From Bacillota bacterium (GTDB taxonomy: Bacteria > Bacillota > Clostridia > Peptostreptococcales > Anaerovoracaceae): a stretch of DNA of 64,000 bases. Below, piece by piece: positions 26,984-35,502 of this stretch. The notes under the pieces were generated by a model. The model searched no databases. It was given only the letters and a program-made list of their open reading frames with translations, and was not told the DNA's origin. Position numbers and translations under genes: made by a program. The stretch spans positions 1 to 64,000 of the forward strand of contig JAHZHL010000036.1 of assembly GCA_019420305.1 (NCBI GenBank), read 5' to 3'. Numbering within the stretch: the first letter of the stretch is position 1; every line of letters begins with the position of its first letter.

Positions 26984-27025
26984 AGCTGCATCCTCAGGCA
27001 AAATTATGTCAGCGAAAATGCAGCT
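26984..27025 (-). terminator. Intrinsic terminator or attenuator in front of preT
   Basis: Minus strand AGCTGCAT / ATGCAGCT stem with a 26-nt loop, followed by GTTTTTT. It lies between the M20 hydrolase and preT. It may reduce readthrough into preTA or act conditionally; no known aptamer is visible in the loop. Confidence 0.7.
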
Positions 27026-27063
27026 CTCATTTTATTTTAAATTAAGTATGGGCACTTAATTTC

Positions 27064-28344
27064 TCACTTATAGAATTGATCCGCCTTCAGAACCGCGTTC
27101 AGCATGACGCTCGCGCCTTCTGTGCAGTGTTCCGGAGAAGAATATTCCGGTTCACAGTGAGAAAGTCCGTCCTTGGACTGTACAAAAATCATGGTTGTCG
27201 GGAGCATGTAGGAAACAAACTGCGCGTCGTGCCCTGCTCCGGAATTGATCTTCTGATTGGAAATTCCAAGTTCGTCCACTGCTTCCTGTACAAATCCTAC
27301 CAGGTTTTTATCCCAGTATACGGTATCCCGCTTCCACTGCTCCGCGATCTCACACCGACATCCTGCCCAGGTCTGCTCCGGCAGTCTCTTTAAGATATCC
27401 ATCACCGCTTCCAGAACGTTCGGATCTTCATGACGCACATCCAGTGAAAAGTCCACATAATCCGGAATAACCGTATGTACGCATGGGTGGATGGAAACTT
27501 CTCCGGTGGTGTAAACCAGTTCCGGACGCCCCAGTTTATCAATCTCATCATGCAAATAGCAGAGAGCCTGCGCCGCCGCGTACAGGGCATCGTGCCGCTT
27601 GTGCATCGGGAAGGTTCCGGCGTGGGCAGCAAATCCGTAAAATTTCACACGATAGTTGAACATTCCAAGTACGCACTGCACGACCCCAATATCCTTCCCG
27701 TTATCTTCAAGAATCGGTCCCTGTTCAATATGAGTCTCAAAATTCGCGACATACCGTTCTCTGTCCAGTCTGTATTTCTTATCGCCCTTGTACGGACTCG
27801 CCGCAAGAGCCTCTCCAAAGGTGTCCGCGCTGCCTTCATGCGCCTCCATTGCTTTCGACGCCATCATGTCATCATATTTAAAATTCTTCGCGATTTCCGG
27901 AGGCAGGCAGTCATTGCATACGATACCGGAAACCATCATAGCCGGCGGATAAAGGGAGCCCTCTTCATTGGTCCAGATCATCGCAGTAAGAGGATGTTTG
28001 TGCGGAATGTTCTGTTCTACAACTGTTTCCAGCACCTCCATGGCACTCATGACACCCAGAATGCCGTCGTAGTTTCCGCCGTTTTTTACAGAATCACAGT
28101 GGGACCCCATTACAATTCTTTTCGCATCCGGATCGGAACCTGGAATTGTCGCGTAAATATTGGCGACATCATCCACTTCAATTTCCGCGCCGATAGCTTT
28201 CATCCGCTTTACGAATTCATCTCTTGCCATATGCGCTTCCGGTGACAGGGAGTATCTGGTAATGCCGCCATGCCCCGCGTCGCCGAATTTGCTGAACGTT
28301 TTAATTTTATCCGTCATTCTTTCCAAACTGCACGTATACATCAT
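27064..28344 (-). CDS. M20 family N-carbamoyl-beta-amino acid / N-carbamoyl amino acid hydrolase
   Basis: Di-zinc amidohydrolase of about 426 residues, in the beta-ureidopropionase / allantoate amidohydrolase / L-carbamoylase group. Metal ligands appear in MGSHCDSV (H), NGGNYDGILG (D), WTNEEGS (E) and LSHCEPEY (H); the substrate-site motif ANFETHIEQGP is present. In the pyrimidine pathway it would split N-carbamoyl-beta-alanine into beta-alanine, CO2 and ammonia. It heads a unit with preT and preA, behind a promoter with a LacI-type operator. ATG at 28344 follows AAGGAGG. Confidence 0.87.
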   Translation of the reverse strand: MMYTCSLERMTDKIKTFSKFGDAGHGGITRYSLSPEAHMARDEFVKRMKAIGAEIEVDDVANIYATIPGSDPDAKRIVMGSHCDSVKNGGNYDGILGVMSAMEVLETVVEQNIPHKHPLTAMIWTNEEGSLYPPAMMVSGIVCNDCLPPEIAKNFKYDDMMASKAMEAHEGSADTFGEALAASPYKGDKKYRLDRERYVANFETHIEQGPILEDNGKDIGVVQCVLGMFNYRVKFYGFAAHAGTFPMHKRHDALYAAAQALCYLHDEIDKLGRPELVYTTGEVSIHPCVHTVIPDYVDFSLDVRHEDPNVLEAVMDILKRLPEQTWAGCRCEIAEQWKRDTVYWDKNLVGFVQEAVDELGISNQKINSGAGHDAQFVSYMLPTTMIFVQSKDGLSHCEPEYSSPEHCTEGASVMLNAVLKADQFYK

Positions 28345-28402
28345 TCCGTCCTCCTTCTATCATTTATATTTCTAAAAGATCGTTACCATATCATAAAAAC
28401 GC

Positions 28403-28416
28403 TGTAACTGGTTACA
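28403..28416. promoter_or_regulatory. LacI-type operator in front of the M20-preT-preA unit
   Basis: TGTAACTGGTTACA: perfect 6-bp half sites (TGTAAC / GTTACA) around two bases. It starts six bases downstream of the -10 box, a repressing position, and a LacI family gene is two genes upstream. Confidence 0.6.
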
Positions 28417-28422
28417 TTTAAT

Positions 28423-28450
28423 AATATACCATATTTTCAGAAAATTGCAA
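28423..28450 (-). promoter_or_regulatory. Promoter of the M20-preT-preA unit
   Basis: Minus strand TTGCAA (28445-28450), 16-bp spacer, TATATT (28423-28428), immediately followed by the TGTAAC palindrome. Confidence 0.6.
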
Positions 28451-28465
28451 GAGTTTTTCGTATTT

Positions 28466-29572
28466 TTACCAGTCCAGCTTCAATTTTTTTGCCGGGCAGA
28501 TACAAGTGCAGAGTCCGCACCCCGTGCACAATTCTTTATCGACTTCGATTTTCTCTTCTTCTTTTACAATGGCATGATACAGACAAACTTCTGTACACTT
28601 ACGGCATTCATCCGTGCATGGAGCGCCGCTGGCAGTGCTGGTCGCAGGTTCGATTTTCATTTCATCAAAAGATTTCAGGTTTTTCAGCGCCTCTCCCCGA
28701 ATGCGGGATACAGATGTTATCTTCTGAGATTCCATCCATCGCTTGAGATCTTCGGTGATTTCTGTAAGGATATCGGCTCCGTGAAGCATAACCGCAGTCC
28801 CAACCTGAACGGCCGACGCTCCTAGCATCATATATTCAACCACATTCGTGGCATTCTCGATTCCTCCGATTCCACAGATGGGAATATCTACTGTCTGCGC
28901 GATCGCCGCGACAGAAGCCAACCCTAAAGGCCGAATCGGCGCTCCGGAATATCCTCCATACGTCGCGAGGGACGGACGCCGGTTTTCGATATCCACACTC
29001 AGAATACAGCGAATAGTATTAATCGCGCTCACGCCGCTGCCTCCCGCTCGCTTTACCGCTCTTGCGACAGAGGCGATATTTGTTGTATTCTGGGAAAGTT
29101 TTACCATCACCGGAATTTTTACATTCGAAACTACTTCTTTTGTGATATTATAGACAACTTCAGCATCAGAGGCCATCACTTCCAGCGCTTCCCACATCGG
29201 ATTGGAAACACTGATTTCGATAGCGTCGGCACCGAATTTTTCCAATTTCGTCGCAAGATATGCCAGCTCAGAAGGAGTGTGCGCGGAAATATTCGCAATC
29301 ACAACACCGCCGCCGCTTTTCGCAATCTCCATTTCCCGTTCCCAACCTTCAATCTGAATATCACTGTAAAGGCGTATGTTCTGCGCCCCCCTCCCATCGT
29401 AAGCGATCCGGGGGCGTACGTCCAGCAGCGTATCACTTACAATACTTTCTGTCACAACTCCTCCTGCCCCGGCGTTCAACAGCTTTCGAATGCTTTCACC
29501 ATCTCTGCTCCATGGACCGGCCGCTGCCATAACCGGATTTTTTAACTTCAGATCTAAAAAGTCTACTTTCAT
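28466..29572 (-). CDS. PreA-like dihydroorotate dehydrogenase family protein lacking the catalytic cysteine
   Basis: 368-residue flavoprotein related to PreA and class 1B dihydroorotate dehydrogenase: N-terminal NPVMAAAGPWSRDGE, FMN-phosphate loop CGIGGIENATNVVEYMMLGA, and two C-terminal [4Fe-4S] motifs (CTDECRKCTEVC and CTGCGLCTCICP). Where PreA has NFSCP this protein has SVSNP (residues 121-125), so Asn124 replaces the catalytic cysteine. It may therefore act on a different substrate or run the reaction with another acid. Start ATG at 29572 is one base after the lacI stop codon (TAGTATG), so it is translationally coupled to the regulator. Confidence 0.82.
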   Translation of the reverse strand: MKVDFLDLKLKNPVMAAAGPWSRDGESIRKLLNAGAGGVVTESIVSDTLLDVRPRIAYDGRGAQNIRLYSDIQIEGWEREMEIAKSGGGVVIANISAHTPSELAYLATKLEKFGADAIEISVSNPMWEALEVMASDAEVVYNITKEVVSNVKIPVMVKLSQNTTNIASVARAVKRAGGSGVSAINTIRCILSVDIENRRPSLATYGGYSGAPIRPLGLASVAAIAQTVDIPICGIGGIENATNVVEYMMLGASAVQVGTAVMLHGADILTEITEDLKRWMESQKITSVSRIRGEALKNLKSFDEMKIEPATSTASGAPCTDECRKCTEVCLYHAIVKEEEKIEVDKELCTGCGLCTCICPAKKLKLDW

Positions 29573-29573
29573 A

Positions 29574-30593
29574 CTAAAACATTTCTCCAATTCTCTCTTT
29601 GTGACCGCTGGATTTTCTGATTTTCAGCTTGGACTGCAGGAGGATTGTATCCGGGTACTGACTATTTTCCTCTTCAATCCGATCGAAAAGAAGTCGGGCG
29701 CCATAGACTCCCATCTTATGGAGGGGAATCTCTACGGTTGTCAGCCTGGGTTCTACCAGGTTGGACATTCTTATATTATCAAATCCCACAATAGCTACAT
29801 CTTCAGGAATTCTTAAATTCTTATCCTTGATCGCGTCCATAGCGCCAAACGCGATGTAATCGCTAGTAGCAAAAATAGCGCCGGGAGGGTGTTTCAATTC
29901 GACCAATTTTTTTGCTCCCAGATAACCTCCTTCAATGGAATTTTCCACACTGCGCAGATATTCGCCGGCAAAGGGATATCCCGCGTCCTGCAGAGCCTGC
30001 CTGTAGCCCTCGACCTTTCTCATATTTTCCACCTGGGGGGTTTCTCCGTACAGAAGGGCAATTTTCTGGTACCCGTTCCCGATAAGATGCTTTACCGCTT
30101 TTATCGCTGCCGCCCGATAATCCACACTGACAACGTGAAAATCGGAGCTGTCCCGATAGGCTCCAATCAGTACAATCGGAATGCCCTGTTCCTGAACCTG
30201 TCTGAAATCCCGCGCTTCCAGGCTGGAACTGATAAAAATAATCCCGTCCACTCTTCGTTTTATCAGCCACTGCAGATAACGACGTTCTTTATTTCTGTCA
30301 TTTTCCATATTACACATCAGCGCGATATATTCCTTCTGATGCGCAACATCTTCTATCCCCTTGGCAATCTCCATATGAACGCTGTTTAATATATGCGGAA
30401 TCATCAGGCCGATGGTTCCGGTTTTATTAAAATTCAACCCCCGGGCGAACCAGTTCGGCGTATATCCCGCCTCTTTCATAATCCGCTCAATTTTTTCTCT
30501 GGTCTTTGGCGCTACATGCTCCGGATGATTCAGCACTCTGGAAACCGTAGCTACCGAAACCCCTGCCTCTTTGGCAATCTGCCTGATGTTCAT
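29574..30593 (-). CDS. LacI family transcriptional regulator
   Basis: 339 residues with an N-terminal LacI HTH (NIRQIAKEAGVSVATVSRVL), a hinge helix region (PNWFARGLN), and a periplasmic-binding-protein-like effector domain (TGTIGLMIPHILNS, IAFGAMDAIKDKNLRIPEDV, IVGFDNIRMSNLVEPRLTTV). Such proteins repress catabolic operons until a small ligand binds. Placed between thioredoxin reductase and the PreA-like gene, it probably controls this pyrimidine cluster. The palindrome at 28403-28416 is a likely operator. Confidence 0.93.
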   Translation of the reverse strand: MNIRQIAKEAGVSVATVSRVLNHPEHVAPKTREKIERIMKEAGYTPNWFARGLNFNKTGTIGLMIPHILNSVHMEIAKGIEDVAHQKEYIALMCNMENDRNKERRYLQWLIKRRVDGIIFISSSLEARDFRQVQEQGIPIVLIGAYRDSSDFHVVSVDYRAAAIKAVKHLIGNGYQKIALLYGETPQVENMRKVEGYRQALQDAGYPFAGEYLRSVENSIEGGYLGAKKLVELKHPPGAIFATSDYIAFGAMDAIKDKNLRIPEDVAIVGFDNIRMSNLVEPRLTTVEIPLHKMGVYGARLLFDRIEEENSQYPDTILLQSKLKIRKSSGHKERIGEMF

Positions 30594-30717
30594 TTCGCCC
30601 TCTTCTCTTCTGTTATTATATTTTTAAATTTTCAGAATATTATCATAACTATTATCTCACGTTCTGACGTTCTTTTCAACCCCTAAAGCTTAGATTCCTC
30701 CGTTTTTTTGATACCGG

Positions 30718-31605
30718 TTACATTTTCAAAATATCATCCGCCGCTCCAAGAGCCGCTACCGCCCCGTCCGCCGCGGCGGTCACAATCTGCCTTACCTGCT
30801 TGGTCCGCAGATCTCCCGCGATAAATACACCTCTCATATTGGTTCTGCAATCTTCTCCTGCTACTACATATCCTTCCCCTGTCATTTCAAGAGGCTCTCC
30901 CAGGAAGGTGCTGTCCGCCTCATAGCCGATGGCTACAAAAACCGCGCTGGTCTTAAGATATTTCCCGTTATCCAGCAGCACTTTCTCTACCATCTGATCG
31001 CCGAGGATCTCTTTAATATTTACGCCATACAGAACCGTAATATTTTCTTTTTTGTCAATACTTTCTTTTAGCTTCTCTTCCCCCTTCAGACGGTCACCAC
31101 GGCAGAGGATCGTGATATGATGGCAGTATCCGGACATATAGAGAGCATCTTCCATGGCGGTATTCCCGCCTCCCGCGATTACCACATTTTTTCCGGTGAA
31201 AAAACGTCCGTCACAGATGGCGCAATAAGATACCCCTCTCCCTGTCAGGCGTTCCTCTCCCCGGCATCCAAGCGTCCTCCGTTTGAGTCCCGCGGCAATA
31301 ATAATCGCCTTAGCCTGATAGGTGTTGCTTCCTGTAACTACGGTCTTTGTCTCCAGATCCAAGCGCTTCACCTCTTCAAGGGTTACACTTCCGCCAAGAC
31401 CAACCAGCTGATCGTACATTTTCTGTGCAAAATCCGGTCCTGTCACGGTCGCCACCGCCGGATAATTTTCAATCTCCGCAGACAGAATCGTCTGGCCTCC
31501 CCAGGCGCTTTTGTCCAGAATCAGGGTATCAAGCCCTGCCCGTATCGCATAGATCCCCGCGGAGAGTCCCGCCGGACCCGCTCCGATAATAATGACATCA
31601 TACAT
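30718..31605 (-). CDS. Thioredoxin reductase-like flavoprotein
   Basis: 295-residue NAD(P)H-dependent class II pyridine nucleotide disulfide oxidoreductase: FAD loop IIGAGPAGLSAGIYA, redox-active CAIC in the YCAICDGRFF segment, NAD(P) loop VIAGGGNTAMEDALYMS, and C-terminal GVFIAGDLRTKQVRQIVTAAADG. No thioredoxin gene is adjacent. It may serve redox homeostasis or a dedicated partner of the neighbouring catabolic genes; context alone does not decide. Confidence 0.9.
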   Translation of the reverse strand: MYDVIIIGAGPAGLSAGIYAIRAGLDTLILDKSAWGGQTILSAEIENYPAVATVTGPDFAQKMYDQLVGLGGSVTLEEVKRLDLETKTVVTGSNTYQAKAIIIAAGLKRRTLGCRGEERLTGRGVSYCAICDGRFFTGKNVVIAGGGNTAMEDALYMSGYCHHITILCRGDRLKGEEKLKESIDKKENITVLYGVNIKEILGDQMVEKVLLDNGKYLKTSAVFVAIGYEADSTFLGEPLEMTGEGYVVAGEDCRTNMRGVFIAGDLRTKQVRQIVTAAADGAVAALGAADDILKM

Positions 31606-31731
31606 TTCTGTTACCTCCTCTTCCTGTTTCCTTTATTATACCCTCTGGAGGCGCGGAGAACCACGCCCCTGGGAGTTTTCTTTAAAACCCGGAGCGATAC
31701 ATGGCAAGCATCCGCTCCCATATGAAAGAAA

Positions 31732-31762
31732 AACTGCCGCGCCTGTTTCCTGCGCGACAGTT
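31732..31762 (-). terminator. Terminator after the PepSY lipoprotein gene
   Basis: Minus strand AACTG-GCGC / GCGC-CAGTT stem with a two-base internal loop, followed by TTTCTTTC. Confidence 0.65.
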
Positions 31763-31783
31763 CTCCCCGATTTTACGTCTGCA

Positions 31784-32161
31784 CTAATCATCATAGATGG
31801 AATCTTCTTCCCAGTTTACGACATCACCGGATACGGCATCAATTTCAAAGTCGTATTCTTTGTCGTTATAACGAATTTCACCTTCGTATACCTGGCGCCC
31901 ATCATCTGTTTCCAGGTGGAATTTCGTAAGGTCGGATTCCTTCGCGCCGGATACGCGATCCAGCGCGATCTGCTTCGCTTTCGCGTCTCCGATTACGTTC
32001 TGCTGGGCGGCAGCCGCGGTCGTTTCCGCCGAAGCGGTCGTCTGTGCCGCGGTGGATGCGGTTGTCGACTGCTGTGCCGTATCATCATCTCCGGAGGAAC
32101 ATCCTGCCCCTACCGCCATTACCATAACTGCCATTAAAAAGATTATAAGTTTTTTTCTCAT
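31784..32161 (-). CDS. PepSY-domain lipoprotein
   Basis: 125 residues: a lipoprotein signal peptide (MRKKLIIFLMAVMVMAVGAGC, lipobox AVGAGC at about residue 21), a low-complexity Thr/Ala/Gln linker, then a single PepSY-like domain (IGDAKAKQIALDRVSG ... YEGEIRYNDKEYDFEIDAVSG) and an acidic C-terminus. Expected on the outer face of the membrane; PepSY domains are often inhibitory or metal-linked, but the function here is unknown. It sits between the carbamoylase and thioredoxin reductase genes, with its own terminator. Confidence 0.85.
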   Translation of the reverse strand: MRKKLIIFLMAVMVMAVGAGCSSGDDDTAQQSTTASTAAQTTASAETTAAAAQQNVIGDAKAKQIALDRVSGAKESDLTKFHLETDDGRQVYEGEIRYNDKEYDFEIDAVSGDVVNWEEDSIYDD

Positions 32162-32239
32162 TTTAATTTTCCTCTCTTTTCCTGATTGTTTCCTCTATCA
32201 TATTGTCTCCAGATGAAAAAAAGATTAAAACTTTTTATT

Positions 32240-33463
32240 TTATTTTGCTCCGGTTATTTTTTTCGCAGCGTCAAGAAGAAACCGGACGCCTAGAATCAGT
32301 TCCGCTTCACTGGTGTTTTCCTCCGGAACATGACTTCTTCCCGCGATGCTGGGGACAAAAATCATAGCCGCGGGCGCATGTTTGGCAATCATGCAGGCAT
32401 CATGAACCGCGCCGCTGTCCATGAGCCGGTGAGGAATTTTTTTCTCAGAGGCGAGTTCGTCCAGCTGGGCGATCAGCCTTTTATCAAGCTGCAAAGGTTC
32501 GGATGAAGAAACGCTTCGCATACTGCATTCTATCCCCCGAACCCGGCAGATATCTTCAACCTTCCTCTGGATCTGTCCCATGCACTCCGAAATCATCCCG
32601 CTGTCCCGGTTTCTTACTTCCAGGGAAAATACCACTCTTTCGGGAATTACGTTCGAACAGTCCGGTTCTACCCGGATCTTTCCTACGGTGGCAACTGTTC
32701 CTTTGTTCTCCGCGCTGATTCTCTCTGCCGCCAGGACACATTCCGCGGCTCCGCAGAGCGCGTCCTTCCGCCCTGACATCGGAGTCGCGCCGGCGTGATT
32801 TCCCACACCGGTAATTTCCACTTCCATCACCTGCATCCCGAAGATCGTATCCACGATCCCCAACGGGAGACCTTCTTGTTCCAGTACCGGTCCCTGTTCA
32901 ATATGCAGTTCCAGCATCGCTTCGATTTCCGAAAAGTCCCAGCGGATCGCGGCAATTTTATCCGGCGGCGGGCATCCCAGGATTTCCCGCAGTGTTACGC
33001 CGCTCTCATTTGTAAGGTGATCCAGATTCTCTTCCCCATACACTCCGGTAATAAATTTACTTCCCGTCATGGTCGAGCCAAAGTTTGAGCCCTCTTCCTC
33101 CGCGAAAATAACCAGCTCGAGATTCTTTTCCAGTTCCGCGTCCTTCAGACTCCGAAGCACTTCCAGCCCTCCGGCAATGCCGTAAACCCCGTCTAGCCAG
33201 CCGCCGTTTCGCACGGTATCCACATGCGACCCGATCACGACACGTTTTCGACCTTTCCGGTTTTGCGGCATTTTAATCCGCACATTGTGAAGAGCGTCCT
33301 CTTCAACCGCGCAGCCTAACTCTTTTACGCGGGAAAATAAATACGCTCTCGCTTTCTGATCCATCTCCCCATAAGAAAATCGCGTAACACCCTCTCCCGG
33401 AGTATCTGTAAACTCCCGCAGATGATACAGATCCTCCAGCATTCTGCGTCCGTCAGCCTTCAT
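32240..33463 (-). CDS. Hydantoinase/carbamoylase family amidase (M20)
   Basis: Second di-zinc N-carbamoyl amino acid hydrolase in the window, about 407 residues. Ligand motifs are VIGSHVDTVRNGGWLDG, FAEEEGSNF, LELHIEQGPVLE, GNHAGATPMSGRKD and the C-terminal GRSHVPEE. It overlaps the 3' end of the dihydropyrimidinase gene by 11 bases (ATG at 33463, no clear ribosome site), suggesting translational coupling and action on the product of that enzyme. A start a few codons later cannot be excluded. Its partner substrate may differ from that of the M20 enzyme at 27064-28344. Confidence 0.87.
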   Translation of the reverse strand: MKADGRRMLEDLYHLREFTDTPGEGVTRFSYGEMDQKARAYLFSRVKELGCAVEEDALHNVRIKMPQNRKGRKRVVIGSHVDTVRNGGWLDGVYGIAGGLEVLRSLKDAELEKNLELVIFAEEEGSNFGSTMTGSKFITGVYGEENLDHLTNESGVTLREILGCPPPDKIAAIRWDFSEIEAMLELHIEQGPVLEQEGLPLGIVDTIFGMQVMEVEITGVGNHAGATPMSGRKDALCGAAECVLAAERISAENKGTVATVGKIRVEPDCSNVIPERVVFSLEVRNRDSGMISECMGQIQRKVEDICRVRGIECSMRSVSSSEPLQLDKRLIAQLDELASEKKIPHRLMDSGAVHDACMIAKHAPAAMIFVPSIAGRSHVPEENTSEAELILGVRFLLDAAKKITGAK

Positions 33464-34853
33464 AGGACGCACCGAACGGCTTTCCCGGAACAAATCTGCC
33501 TTGTCCCTTTTCCCCTACAAATATACCGTTTTCTACAATTTTTCTGCCTCGCAGCAGTACCGTCTCTGCACGGCCTTTCTGCTCAAATCCTTCAAACGGA
33601 CAGTAATCCACACCCTCCAAATTATTTTTAGCACTCATAACGCCTGTATATTCCGGATCAAATACGACAAGATCCGCGTCATATCCCACTTCAATGTGGC
33701 CTTTTGTCGTCAGACCGTTGATTTTTGCCGGAGTTGTGGAAAACAGGTCTACCAGTCTTGTTCTCGAAAGTTTTCCCGCGCAGACGCCGTATGTCCACAG
33801 AAGGTTCAGACGGTTCTGCAGGCTTGGCGCTCCATTGGGGATATCCGCGAAGGACTTGCCATCTCCAGCTCCCATATGCTTTTGGGTCTGATAATCAAAT
33901 CCGCAATGATCCGAACTTACCGCATTCAGCCACTTTCTGTCGATTGCCGTCCACAGAGCTTCCCGATGTTCTTTTGTGCGCAGAGCCGGTGAGCACACAT
34001 ATTTCGCACCCTCAAATCCCGGTTTTGCCAGTTCCTCGGTATCCAGCACCAGATAGTGAGCGCAGGTTTCACCGAAGACAGCCTGTCCTCTGCTGTAAGC
34101 CTGTTTGATTTCTTCAAGAGCCTCTTTGCAGGTTACATGCACTACATACAGCGGGGCACCCGCCAGCTCCGCCAGGTAGATGGCTCTTCTGGTCGCCTCC
34201 GCTTCTACAATCGGCGGTCGGGAAACGGCATGGTAATAAGGCTGTGTCTTGCCTTCCGCAATCAACTGTTTTGTCAGAACATCGATCATATCCGCGTTTT
34301 CCGCATGCACCATAATCGTAACACCCGCTTCTTTGCCTTTTTTCAGAGCTTTTAAAATGGCGTCATCATCGGCGTGGAAGAACATACCCTTGTAAGCCAT
34401 AAACAATTTCATGGTTGGATATCCGGCCTCCGCAAGCTTTGGAATTTCTTCGATTACCTCATCTCTCGGATCAGTCATCACGCTGTGGAACCCGTAATCT
34501 ACCATGGCGATTCCCTCCGCGTCCGACGCTTTATAATCTTCCAGAGTCTCGATAAGACCTCTCCCCTTTTCCTGGTTGACAAACTCAATCACTGTCGTCG
34601 TGCCGCCCAGCGCCGCCGCGTTGGAAGTTTCGAAGCCCCGTACTTTGCTGCCGTTATAGGTGAAGGAAAAATGAACGTGCTGATCTACGCCTCCGGGCAG
34701 CACATACTTTCCTGCCGCGTCGATGACTTCATCTTCCGGTCTGCATCCCAGCTTTCCGCCGATGGCGATGATTTTCTCGCCGGCTACATAAACATCGCCA
34801 CGAAATTCATTTTCTGCAGTAACAATCGTTCCATTCTTGATTAATACACCCAT
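33453..34853 (-). CDS. hydA: Dihydropyrimidinase / D-hydantoinase
   Basis: Amidohydrolase-superfamily ring opener, 466 residues, converting dihydrouracil or 5-substituted hydantoins to N-carbamoyl amino acids. The binuclear metal site is complete: H59 and H61 (QHVHF), carboxylated K149 (TMKLFMAYKG), H183 (VHAEN), H239 (VVHVTC) and D315 (SSDHCGF). With PreTA it gives the first two steps of reductive pyrimidine degradation. It leads the minus-strand cluster and is followed, with an overlap, by the carbamoylase. Confidence 0.95.
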   Translation of the reverse strand: MGVLIKNGTIVTAENEFRGDVYVAGEKIIAIGGKLGCRPEDEVIDAAGKYVLPGGVDQHVHFSFTYNGSKVRGFETSNAAALGGTTTVIEFVNQEKGRGLIETLEDYKASDAEGIAMVDYGFHSVMTDPRDEVIEEIPKLAEAGYPTMKLFMAYKGMFFHADDDAILKALKKGKEAGVTIMVHAENADMIDVLTKQLIAEGKTQPYYHAVSRPPIVEAEATRRAIYLAELAGAPLYVVHVTCKEALEEIKQAYSRGQAVFGETCAHYLVLDTEELAKPGFEGAKYVCSPALRTKEHREALWTAIDRKWLNAVSSDHCGFDYQTQKHMGAGDGKSFADIPNGAPSLQNRLNLLWTYGVCAGKLSRTRLVDLFSTTPAKINGLTTKGHIEVGYDADLVVFDPEYTGVMSAKNNLEGVDYCPFEGFEQKGRAETVLLRGRKIVENGIFVGEKGQGRFVPGKPFGASYEG

Positions 34854-34953
34854 CGTCGTCTCCTCCTTATTCTGTTATCCATATTTTAACACGTTCTCTA
34901 GGTGTAAGACAGTATTAATTCAGAAATTTTAAAAAATAGCGCCTGCAAAAAAG

Positions 34954-34985
34954 AAAGCGGTACCGTCATCTGACCATACCGCTTT
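34954..34985 (-). terminator. Terminator after the cyclophilin gene
   Basis: AAAGCGGTA / TACCGCTTT stem with a 14-nt loop, followed on the minus strand by CTTTTTT. It separates the housekeeping block from the pyrimidine cluster. Confidence 0.85.
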
Positions 34986-34996
34986 GCGGAAAACTC

Positions 34997-35485
34997 TTAA
35001 TCTTCCACTTCTTCGATTGTCACTGTTTTCATAATCTGCGGTTCCACCGGCTTGTCATTGAATCCGGTGGTCACGCCTACGATTTTATCCGCAGCTTCCA
35101 TACCTTCCGTAATCTTCCCGAAAGCCGCGTATTCTCCGTCCAGATGCGGAGCAGCCGCGACCATAATAAAGAATTGAGAGCCCGCGGAATTGGGATCCAT
35201 CGCTCTCGCCATAGAAAGCACGCCTCTGGTATGCTTCAGGTTGTTGTTGAATCCATTGGACAAAAACTCTCCTTTAATCGTATATCCCGGGCCTCCCATG
35301 CCGGTTCCGTCGGGGCATCCGCCCTGGATCATAAATCCGGGGATTACTCTGTGAAAGGTAAGTCCGTTATAAAACCCTTCTTCCACCAGCTTTACAAAGT
35401 TTTCAACCGTTTCTGGAGCCACCTCCGGATACAGTTCCCCTTTCATCACATCGCCGTTTTCCATTTCAATTTTTACAAGTTTCAT
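34997..35485 (-). CDS. Peptidyl-prolyl cis-trans isomerase, cyclophilin type
   Basis: 162-residue single-domain cyclophilin with no signal peptide, so cytosolic. Core motifs are present: FYNGLTFHRVIPGFMIQGG, GPGYTIKGEF, RGVLSMARAMDPNSAGSQFF (written in parts) and YAAFGKITEGMEAADKI. Last gene of the block running from carD, 17 nt after the Nudix gene. Confidence 0.93.
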   Translation of the reverse strand: MKLVKIEMENGDVMKGELYPEVAPETVENFVKLVEEGFYNGLTFHRVIPGFMIQGGCPDGTGMGGPGYTIKGEFLSNGFNNNLKHTRGVLSMARAMDPNSAGSQFFIMVAAAPHLDGEYAAFGKITEGMEAADKIVGVTTGFNDKPVEPQIMKTVTIEEVED

Positions 35486-35502
35486 AGTTCCTTCTCCTCT
35501 GC

